A stretch of 13,496 nucleotides of DNA, from NCBI GenBank assembly GCA_030041195.1, contig JASHOI010000743.1, forward strand, positions 1 to 13,496, given 5' to 3'. Below the pieces are notes generated by a model. The model saw only the letters and a list, made by a program, of their open reading frames with translations. It ran no database searches and was not told where the DNA came from. A program made the translations under genes and the position numbers. Source of the DNA: Streptosporangiaceae bacterium. Its GTDB lineage: Bacteria; Actinomycetota; Actinomycetes; Streptosporangiales; Streptosporangiaceae. Shown one piece after another: positions 6,850 through 13,496 of the stretch (the stretch's first letter is position 1; every line of letters starts with the position of its first letter).

Positions 6850-7677
6850 TTGACACCCCGCCAGCTCCCGCCGCGCGGTCAGCAACGGCCGCTGCCGATC
6901 CTGATGTACCACGAGGTCGCGCCGCCGGGCGAGACAACCAGCCGCCTGGCGGTCCGGCCCGACGCCTTGGCCGATCAGCTCGGATACCTGCACGCCCAGG
7001 GGTACCGGACGGTCACCGCGGCGGACCTCGCCGCGGCGCTTTCCGGCCGCGGCGAGCTGCCGGACCGGGCCGTCGTGCTGACCTTCGACGACGGGTACGA
7101 GGACTTCCACCGCCGGGCCCTGCCGCTGCTGGAGGAGTACGGCTTCACCGCCACGCTGTTCGTGACCACCGGCTGGCTCGAGGACGCCGCGCCGCTCGCC
7201 GCAGGGCAGCGGCCCGGGCGGATGCTGAGCTGGAGCCAGGTCGCCGAGGCCAAGGCCGCGGGCGTCGAGATCGCGGCGCACAGCGTGGCGCACCCCCAGC
7301 TTGACCAGCTTCCGCCCAGGCGGCTGCACGAGGAGCTGCACGTGAGCAAGGCGCAGCTCGAGGACAGGCTCGGCGCCCCGGTGACCGGCCTGGCGTACCC
7401 GTTCGGCTACTCGAACGCACGGGTCCGGCAGGCCGCGCGGGACCTTGGCCACGAATACGCCTGCGCGGTCGGGAACACGATGATGAGCAGCCAGCCGGAT
7501 CTGTTCGCGCTGCCCCGGCTCACGATCCGGCGGACCACCGGGATGCCGGCCTTCTGCGAGGTCGCCCGCGGCGCCAGCGTGCGGCAGATCTACCTGCAGG
7601 ACCGGGTGCTGACCAAGGGCTGGGCCGTGGTCCGCCGGACCCGGGCCGCGATGGGCAGTGTTTCGCATGCTGAATGA
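6850..7677 (+). CDS. Polysaccharide deacetylase (carbohydrate esterase family 4)
   Basis: This encodes 275 residues starting with TTG, 2 bp after the glycosyltransferase stop. The NodB-homology motifs are all present: motif 1 TFDDGY at residues 78-83 (catalytic base D80, metal ligand D81), motif 2 HSVAHP at 144-149 (metal ligands H144 and H148), and motif 3 AYPFGYSN at 182-189. The opening LPILMYHEVAP is typical of this family in exopolysaccharide clusters. It should remove N- or O-acetyl groups from a sugar using a divalent metal. There is no signal peptide or membrane anchor, so it probably acts in the cytoplasm on a lipid-linked or nucleotide-linked intermediate, or leaves by an unseen route. 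A free amine made by deacetylation would be a natural acceptor for an aminoacyl group from the synthetase encoded two genes on; that link is inference. Confidence 0.93.
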   Translation: MTPRQLPPRGQQRPLPILMYHEVAPPGETTSRLAVRPDALADQLGYLHAQGYRTVTAADLAAALSGRGELPDRAVVLTFDDGYEDFHRRALPLLEEYGFTATLFVTTGWLEDAAPLAAGQRPGRMLSWSQVAEAKAAGVEIAAHSVAHPQLDQLPPRRLHEELHVSKAQLEDRLGAPVTGLAYPFGYSNARVRQAARDLGHEYACAVGNTMMSSQPDLFALPRLTIRRTTGMPAFCEVARGASVRQIYLQDRVLTKGWAVVRRTRAAMGSVSHAE

Positions 7678-10600
7678 GACGAGCCGGGCCACGCCGGCAC
7701 GGCCGGGGCCGCCCGTCCCGGCCGTGCCGCCGGGGGAGCCCGGGCACCCGCCGGTGCTCCAGCCGACCGCCCCGATGAAGCTGCAGGGGCTGCGGCACCA
7801 GCTGGCCGACCCGCTGGCCCGCAACGGCTACTCGCTGATCGCCAACAGCGCGGCGACGGGCGCGCTCGGCCTCCTGTACTGGCTGGTGATGGCCCGGCTC
7901 TACCCGGCCGCCGCCGTCGGCCGGGCGTCGGCCGCGTACGCGGCGATGAACCTGCTGGCCGGGTTCACCGCGCTGAACTTCAACGGGGCGCTGACCCGCT
8001 TCCTGCCGGAAGCCGGCCACTCCACCGTGAAGTTCATCACCCGTGCCTACGCGGTGAGCGCGCTGACTTCGATAGGCCTGGGGTTCCTGTTCCTGGTGAC
8101 GATCCGGCGGTGGGGACCGTCCTACGCCGAGCTCGGCCACCCCATAGCCGGGCTGATCTTCGTCGGCTGCGTGCTGGTGTGGGCGGTCTTCACCTTGCAG
8201 GACGGCGTGCTGGTCGGGCTGCGCAACGCGTTCTGGGTGTTCGTGGAGAACGCCGCGTTCGGCGCCGTCAAGCTCGTCCTGCTGGTGCTGCTGGTGACCA
8301 CGCTGCCGGACCACATCGGGATCTACGTGTCCTGGATGCTCCCCGCCGTCATCGCGCTGCCGCTGGTCAACGCGCTGATCTTCGGCAACCTGGTGCCGCT
8401 GCACATCAAGCTGACCCGCGACCTGCGGCCGCCGACCGTCCGCCAGATCGGCCAGTTCCTGGCCGGTGACTACACCGGGGCGCTGTGCGTGCTGGCCACC
8501 GGCAGCCTCATCCCGGTCCTGGTCGCGTCGCGCATCGCGGTCCAGGCGACCGCCTACTTCTACATGGCGTGGACGGTCGCATCGATCGTGGACACGATCG
8601 GCCTGTCCATGGGCATGTCGCTGACCGTCGAGGGCTCGTTCAACGCCGCGAGGGTCGCGGTCCACTGCCGGCGCGCGCTCGCCAAGCTCGCCACGATCCT
8701 GCTGCCGTGCGCGGCGCTGCTGGCGGTGGCCGCGCCGTGGGGGCTGCGGCTGTTCGGGCCGGCCTACGCCCAGTACGGCACTCCGGTGCTGCGGCTGCTC
8801 GCGATCGCCACGGTGCCCAGGGCGGCGACCGAGCTGTACCTCGGCGCGCTGCGCGCGCAGAGCCGGACCACGCTGGTGGCGGTCATCCAGGCGGCCCGCG
8901 CGGTCCTCATGCTGGGGCTCACCGTCGTCCTGGTCGGCCGGGTCGGCACCCTCGGAGCGGGCGTCGCGGTGGCCGCGGCCCAGGGGGTCATCGCCGTGTC
9001 GATCGCGTTCGGCCTGTGGCGCGTGCTGACCGCCGACCGGGAGCGCGCCGTGCCCGCCGGCGGCGCGGGCACCATCCCGGGCGAGGACTTCCGCGAGTTC
9101 GACGGCGAGTTCGACGGCGAGGACGAGTACGAGGACGAGTACGGCCACGCTGACGGCGACGCACCCGCCAGTGACGGCACGGTAGTTTTGTCGCGGCTCG
9201 GCCGGCGCCGCTCGCCGCTGCCCGGCTGGGCTCCGGAGGCAGGCGTCGCGGTGACGGCCGTTGCGGGCCTGGCGCTGTTCTTCACGGCGTTGCGCAGGGT
9301 CAGCCTGGCCGGGGTGAACGGGCTCGGCCTGATCTCGGTGCTGCCCGCCACCGCGCTGGCCGGGGTGACGCTGGTCGCGCTCGCGTTCATGGCGGGCATC
9401 AGCCTGCGCGGCCCGCGCCGCCTGCTGCTCGGCGCGATCCTGGCCGGGCTCGTCGTCTGCCTGGACGGGGTCACCGCGTTCGTCGAGACGGAGCCGCGGT
9501 TCCCGACCGCGTACCAGATCGCCGGGTTCGTCAACTACGTCGCCGTCACCGGGCACTCCGCGCCCGGCCTGGCCGCGTACTTCAGCTGGCCGGGCTTTTT
9601 CGCGCTGGTGTCGTTCGTCACCGGCGCGGCGGGAACGCACGGCATGCTGACCCTGCTCAAGGTCTGGCCGATGGCCATCGACCTGCTCTGCCTGCCGCCG
9701 CTGTTCCTGCTCACCCGCAACCTGCGGATCTCGTGGCGGGCGCGGTGGATGGCCGGGTTCCTGTTCACGGTCGGCAACTGGGTCGGCCAGGACTACTTCT
9801 CCCCGCAGTCGTTCAACTTCCTGCTGTACCTGGTGTTCGTCGCGATCCTGGTCAACTGGTTCGCCCAGCCGGCCGGCGGCCAGCCACCGCGCGTGGCGCG
9901 GGCCCCCAGGTGGCGCACGCTGCGCGGCGTGCACCGCCGCCTGTTCGGCGAGGTCCGGCCGGGCGAGCTGCGGCCCCGGCCGGCCAGCACCGGGGAGAAG
10001 GCGTTCCTGCTCGCGCTGCTGGTCGCGCTGTTCACGGTCTCCACGATGAGCCACCAGCTCACGCCGTTCTTCATGCTCGGCGCGTGCGTAGCGCTGATCC
10101 TGGTCCGCCGCTGCAACCTAACCGGCCTGCCGGTGCTGCTCGGCGTGATCCTGGTCGGCTGGGTCAGCTTCGCCGCCGTCGGCTACTGGACCGGCCATCT
10201 CGGCACCATCTTCGGCCCGATCGGCGACCTGCTCGCGAACCTCTTCGGCAGCGTCAACGGGCGGATCAACGGCACCGCGCCGGGCCATGTGCTCGCGCTG
10301 CACGCCCGGGTCGCCGTGGCCGGGGTGATCGTCGGGCTGGCCGCGGCAGGGCTGTTGCGCCGCAGGCGGCTCGGCCTCGACGACCGCGTGCTGCTGGCGC
10401 TGCTGTGCATGCCCGTGTTCGCGTTCGGGCTGCAGAGCTACGGCGGCGAGATAGCGCTGCGGATCTACCTGTTCATGCTCCCGGCAGCGTCGGTGCTCGG
10501 CGCGTGCCTGCTGTTCCCGCTGCGGGTGTTCGCCCGGCCCAACTGGCGCGTGCTGACCGCGCTGGCCGGCTGCGCGGTGGTCCTCCCGGCCGCGTTCTTC

Positions 10601-11257
10601 CTCGCGCGGTACGGCAACGAGGCCTACGAGCAGATACCGCCCGGCGAGCTGACGGCCGCCAACTGGGTGTACGCGCACGACGCACACGGAGTGCGGCTGC
10701 TGTGGCTGAGCACGGACCCGGCGACCGACAACACCCCGGAGATGCCGTGGTCCTACGAGGACCTGACCAAGGTCGACTACGTCCCGGTGCTCGCCCCGGC
10801 AAACCCGGTCCAGGTGCGGAGCCTGGTCGCCGACCTGCGCAGCGACGGGCCCGGGTCGTACCTGATCTCGGCGCAGACCCAGGTCGCCGCGCTGCAGGAG
10901 ACCGCGAGCTACGCCACGGACTGGGGCAGCCGGTTCAACGCCGAGATGGCCGCGGCACCGGGGGTGCGGGTCGCGTTCTCCGACGCCACCGCGGTCATCT
11001 ACACCCTGCGCTGGCCCCCGGGCGCGCGGGAGAAGCCGCTGCCCGCAAGCACCCCCGCCACCCCAGCGCACAACCTGGGCTGGGGCTGGACCGGGCCGGT
11101 CGCGCTGTGGCTGCTGCTGGGCGTGCTCGCGGTGCGCGAGCTCACCAGGGTCTACCGCCCGGGCTCGCGCACGATCCGCGTGCTCACGCTCTGCTCCTGG
11201 CCGCTGCTCGCCTTTTTCGCCGAGGTTGTCGTGCTGCGATTCGTGGTGATGACGTGA
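7658..11257 (+). CDS. Fused polysaccharide flippase and GT-C/polymerase-like membrane protein
   Basis: This encodes 1199 residues from GTG 7658 (ATG 7667 is also possible), overlapping the deacetylase by 20 bp. Residues about 55-460 form a Wzx/MOP-superfamily flippase: NGYSLIANSAATGALGLLYW, repeated hydrophobic helices, FGPAYAQYGTPVLRLLAIA and a final helix set, the usual flippase length. Residues about 463-520 are a hydrophilic linker with an acidic repeat (480-495) and basic RLGRRRS. Residues about 525-980 are a second multi-pass half with an acidic loop ETEPRF (E610, E612), WPGFFALVSF, VGQDYFSPQSF (D712) and TMSHQLTPFF (H799), followed by an extracytoplasmic-type domain (about 983-1130) and two final helices. 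That half resembles uncharacterised actinomycete GT-C-like enzymes or Wzy-type polymerases. The likely role is to flip a lipid-linked glycan and then extend or transfer it outside. No frameshift is seen at the joint. The second-half assignment is tentative. Confidence 0.85.
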   Translation: MFRMLNETSRATPARPGPPVPAVPPGEPGHPPVLQPTAPMKLQGLRHQLADPLARNGYSLIANSAATGALGLLYWLVMARLYPAAAVGRASAAYAAMNLLAGFTALNFNGALTRFLPEAGHSTVKFITRAYAVSALTSIGLGFLFLVTIRRWGPSYAELGHPIAGLIFVGCVLVWAVFTLQDGVLVGLRNAFWVFVENAAFGAVKLVLLVLLVTTLPDHIGIYVSWMLPAVIALPLVNALIFGNLVPLHIKLTRDLRPPTVRQIGQFLAGDYTGALCVLATGSLIPVLVASRIAVQATAYFYMAWTVASIVDTIGLSMGMSLTVEGSFNAARVAVHCRRALAKLATILLPCAALLAVAAPWGLRLFGPAYAQYGTPVLRLLAIATVPRAATELYLGALRAQSRTTLVAVIQAARAVLMLGLTVVLVGRVGTLGAGVAVAAAQGVIAVSIAFGLWRVLTADRERAVPAGGAGTIPGEDFREFDGEFDGEDEYEDEYGHADGDAPASDGTVVLSRLGRRRSPLPGWAPEAGVAVTAVAGLALFFTALRRVSLAGVNGLGLISVLPATALAGVTLVALAFMAGISLRGPRRLLLGAILAGLVVCLDGVTAFVETEPRFPTAYQIAGFVNYVAVTGHSAPGLAAYFSWPGFFALVSFVTGAAGTHGMLTLLKVWPMAIDLLCLPPLFLLTRNLRISWRARWMAGFLFTVGNWVGQDYFSPQSFNFLLYLVFVAILVNWFAQPAGGQPPRVARAPRWRTLRGVHRRLFGEVRPGELRPRPASTGEKAFLLALLVALFTVSTMSHQLTPFFMLGACVALILVRRCNLTGLPVLLGVILVGWVSFAAVGYWTGHLGTIFGPIGDLLANLFGSVNGRINGTAPGHVLALHARVAVAGVIVGLAAAGLLRRRRLGLDDRVLLALLCMPVFAFGLQSYGGEIALRIYLFMLPAASVLGACLLFPLRVFARPNWRVLTALAGCAVVLPAAFFLARYGNEAYEQIPPGELTAANWVYAHDAHGVRLLWLSTDPATDNTPEMPWSYEDLTKVDYVPVLAPANPVQVRSLVADLRSDGPGSYLISAQTQVAALQETASYATDWGSRFNAEMAAAPGVRVAFSDATAVIYTLRWPPGAREKPLPASTPATPAHNLGWGWTGPVALWLLLGVLAVRELTRVYRPGSRTIRVLTLCSWPLLAFFAEVVVLRFVVMT
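9095..9142 (+). repeat. Two consecutive 12-bp tandem repeats coding an acidic linker
   Basis: GAGTTCGACGGC occurs twice (9095-9118), followed directly by GAGGACGAGTAC twice (9119-9142). Both are in frame and encode EFDGEFDGEDEYEDEY, residues 480-495 of the fusion protein, with 10 acidic residues in 16. The repeat sits between the two membrane halves and probably varies in length by slippage between strains. Confidence 0.8.
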
Positions 11258-13496
11258 TGATCCCCAGTGACTGGAACACCGGACCGCAGGTGCCCGCCGG
11301 GCCGGACTGCGCCGAGCTGATCGCCGCCCAGGCCAGGTCGCGGCCGGACGAGGTCGCGGTGAGCTGCGAGGGCGCCCGGCTGAGCTACCGGCAGCTCAAC
11401 GGCCGCGCCAACCAGCTCGCGCGCTACCTGCGGGAGGCGGGCGTGCGACCGGAGGTTCCGGTCGGCGTGTGCCTGGAACGCGGTCCGGGCCAGCTGGTCG
11501 CGCTGCTCGGCGTGCTCAGGTCCGGCGGCGGGTACGTGCCGCTCGATCCCGGCGCGCCCGCCGAGCGGATCCGGCATGTCGTGGCCGACACCGGCATGCC
11601 GCTGCTGCTGACCTCGCGCGGGCTGGAACCAGCGCTGGCGGCGGCGGGCGCGCGGACGGTGAGCCTGGACCGGGCCGCCGGCCAGATCGCCCGGCACAGC
11701 GAGGCCGGCCTGGGCGGCAAGCCATCGCCGGATCAGCTCGGCTACGTCATCTACACCTCCGGCTCCACCGGCCGGCCCAAGGGCGTCGCGGTGGAACGGG
11801 CCGTGATCTCCGGGCACACCCGCGCGATGATCGCCGAGTACCGGCTGCGGCCCGAGGACCGGGTGCTGCAGTTCAGCCAGTTCAGCTTCGACGCCTCGGT
11901 GGAGCAGATCCTGTCCGCGCTGGCGGCCGGGGCCCGGCTGGTCATGCGCGGCCCGGAGATATGGTCGCCGCGCCAGCTACTGGACGAGCTGCGCCGCGAG
12001 CAGGTCACGGTCATCAACCTGCCCCCCGCGTACTGGCACCAGGCGGTGCGCGAGTGGGCGCGGGCGCCGCACGATCTGGCGGGTACCAGGCTGCGGCTCG
12101 CGATCGTGGGCGGGGACCGGCTGGAGCCGCGGGCGGTCGCGCAGTGGCGGGAACTGGGCCTGCCCGGGGTCCGGCTGCTGAACGCCTACGGACCGACCGA
12201 GACGACGATCACGGCGACGCTGGGCGAGGCGGGGCAGGAGCGGGATGTGATCACGATCGGCCGGCCGCTGGCCGGGCGCACCGTGTACATCCTCGACGGC
12301 CATGGCGCCCCGGTGCCCGTGGGGGTGCCGGGCGAGCTGCACATCGGCGGGCCGCTGCTGGCGCGCGGGTACCTGAACCAGCCGGAGCTGACCGCGGAGC
12401 GGTTCGTCGGCGACCCGTTCGGGCCACCGGGCGGGCGGATGTACCGGACCGGGGACCTGGCTCGCTGGCTGCCGGACGGGCGCATCGTCTGCGCCGGGCG
12501 GCAGGACCAGCAGGTCAAGATCCGCGGCTACCGGATCGAGCTCGGCGAGGTCGAGGCCGCGCTCGGTGAGCACCCGGCGGTCGGCGAGGCGGTCGTGGCC
12601 ACGCAGGGCGACGGCGCGGCAAAGGAGCTGGTCGCGTTCGTGGTGACGACCGCGCCCGGGCCGCTGCCAGAGGCGGACCTGCGGCGGCACCTGCGGGAGC
12701 GGCTGCCCGGTTACATGCAGCCGGCCGTGATCGTGCGGCTCGACCGGATGCCGCGGCTGGCCAGCGGGAAGCCGGACCGGCGCGCGCTGCCGGAGGTCCC
12801 CCGGGCCGGCCGGGTGCCGTCGGACGGCTACGTGGCGCCGCGGCGGCCGGCCGAGCAGCGGCTCGCCGCGATCTGGGAAGAGCTGCTCGACGTGCGGCCG
12901 GTCGGCATCGGGGACAACTTCTTCGACCTTGGCGGCAACTCGCTGCTGGCCGCGCAGCTCGTCGGCCGGATCGAGCAGGCGTACGGCACCCGGGTGCCGC
13001 TCGCCGAGCTGCTGGACCGGCCGACGATCGAGCAGCTCGCGGCGAAGCTTGCCGGCCCGGAGCCCGCGCCGCGTGCTGGGCAGGCCGGCGGGAGCCGGGT
13101 GCTGGCGGTGCAGCCGGAGGGCAGCCGGCCGCCGTTCTTCTTCCTGCACGGGTTCTGGACCGGCGAGGCGTTCTACTGCTTCACCCTGGCCCGCGCCTGC
13201 GGGCCGGATCAGCCCTTCTACGCGATCGAGCCCTGCACGTTCCGGGCGCCGGACGGGGCGCCGCCGCTGGAGGCGATCGCCCGGGCGCACGTCGACGCGA
13301 TGCGGGAGGTGCAGCCCAGCGGGCCGTACCGGCTCGGCGGGTACTGCAACGGCGGGCTGCTGGCCTACGAGATGGCCCGCCAGCTCGAGCGGGACGGCGA
13401 GCGGGTCGCGTTCCTCGGGCTGGTCAGCCCCTCGGCGCCGGCCCAGTCCAGCCTGCTGCGCGCGGTCTGCGAGCGGGCGGCGCGGCGCGGCGGCGC
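11257..13496 (+). CDS. Nonribosomal peptide synthetase, A-T-TE, cut by the window edge
   Basis: ATG 11257 shares its A with the preceding TGA; GTG 11254 is an alternative. The frame stays open for 746 residues to the window end. There is no condensation domain. Adenylation domain, about 15-510: RSGGGYVPLDP, YTSGSTGRPKG (166-176), NAYGPTETT (309-317), YRTGDLARW, QVKIRGYRIELGEVE and the A10 lysine K505. Carrier domain, about 525-600: DNFFDLGGNSLL with phosphopantetheine serine S562. Thioesterase, about 625 onward: FFFLHGFWTG oxyanion region and nucleophile elbow GYCNG (695-699), with cysteine C697 where serine is usual; its Asp/His partners are beyond or near the edge. By hand alignment to the phenylalanine domain of GrsA the pocket residues read D-A-E-A-I-G-A-I-T-K, with an acidic residue at position 239, which suggests a basic amino acid. 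It would load one amino acid and release or transfer it. Gene overlap shows it is co-translated with the flippase fusion. Confidence 0.92.
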   Translation, partial: MIPSDWNTGPQVPAGPDCAELIAAQARSRPDEVAVSCEGARLSYRQLNGRANQLARYLREAGVRPEVPVGVCLERGPGQLVALLGVLRSGGGYVPLDPGAPAERIRHVVADTGMPLLLTSRGLEPALAAAGARTVSLDRAAGQIARHSEAGLGGKPSPDQLGYVIYTSGSTGRPKGVAVERAVISGHTRAMIAEYRLRPEDRVLQFSQFSFDASVEQILSALAAGARLVMRGPEIWSPRQLLDELRREQVTVINLPPAYWHQAVREWARAPHDLAGTRLRLAIVGGDRLEPRAVAQWRELGLPGVRLLNAYGPTETTITATLGEAGQERDVITIGRPLAGRTVYILDGHGAPVPVGVPGELHIGGPLLARGYLNQPELTAERFVGDPFGPPGGRMYRTGDLARWLPDGRIVCAGRQDQQVKIRGYRIELGEVEAALGEHPAVGEAVVATQGDGAAKELVAFVVTTAPGPLPEADLRRHLRERLPGYMQPAVIVRLDRMPRLASGKPDRRALPEVPRAGRVPSDGYVAPRRPAEQRLAAIWEELLDVRPVGIGDNFFDLGGNSLLAAQLVGRIEQAYGTRVPLAELLDRPTIEQLAAKLAGPEPAPRAGQAGGSRVLAVQPEGSRPPFFFLHGFWTGEAFYCFTLARACGPDQPFYAIEPCTFRAPDGAPPLEAIARAHVDAMREVQPSGPYRLGGYCNGGLLAYEMARQLERDGERVAFLGLVSPSAPAQSSLLRAVCERAARRGG

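Noticed and set aside
5324..6937. Open frame of 537 codons on the - strand
   Set aside because: It mirrors the glycosyltransferase gene, with compositionally biased sequence and no motifs.
7520..10054. Open frame of 844 codons on the - strand
   Set aside because: It lies opposite the deacetylase and flippase genes. Its product is low-complexity Arg/Gln/Asp/Gly-rich sequence without any domain, a usual artefact of high-GC coding DNA read backwards.
1..13496. CRISPR arrays, tRNA or rRNA genes
   Set aside because: I saw no regularly spaced repeats, no tRNA-like cloverleaf with a CCA-end pattern and no rRNA signature on either strand, judged by eye only.

Overview
The window is high-GC actinomycete DNA (about 75% GC where I hand-counted the operon, with strong third-position G/C). 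It has GTG and TTG starts, overlapping stop/start junctions and actinomycete-type gene families. Genus cannot be told from the sequence. All convincing genes lie on the + strand.

Left part (1-4432) is a worn accessory zone. A perfect 17-bp palindrome (5-21) precedes an intact NAD(P)-binding epimerase/dehydratase-like gene (96-980). This overlaps an alpha/beta-hydrolase gene that is broken by an internal frameshifting deletion and seems to have lost its catalytic-His segment (977-1803). Next come a short stretch that reads as the C-terminal tail of a lost short-chain dehydrogenase (1822-1887), a small multi-pass membrane protein (1906-2379), a helical-repeat regulator-like gene split by a one-base frameshift (2494-3500), an intact Nudix hydrolase (3503-4042) and a C-terminal remnant of an IS1380-type transposase (4172-4432).

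Middle part (4433-5017) is a gene-free spacer. Hand-counted GC falls to about 52% between 4621 and 4920. It holds one strong hairpin and is the likely promoter and leader region of the downstream operon.

Right part (5018 to the end) is an intact, tightly coupled operon: a protein with two fused family-2 glycosyltransferase domains, a CE4 polysaccharide deacetylase, a 1199-residue membrane protein joining a Wzx/MOP-type flippase to a second multi-pass half that resembles GT-C glycosyltransferases or polymerases, and the start of a nonribosomal peptide synthetase with adenylation, carrier and thioesterase domains. The last gene runs off the right edge. Junctions are 2 bp, a 20-bp (or 11-bp) overlap, and a 1-bp (or 4-bp) overlap.

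My reading, which is inference, is that the operon makes, deacetylates and exports a glycan or glycolipid, and that the synthetase activates one amino acid (residues at the specificity positions suggest a basic one) to decorate or release that product. Three details stand out: the flippase-to-membrane-enzyme fusion with an acidic repetitive linker, the cysteine in place of serine at the thioesterase nucleophile, and a single TTA codon in the first operon gene.
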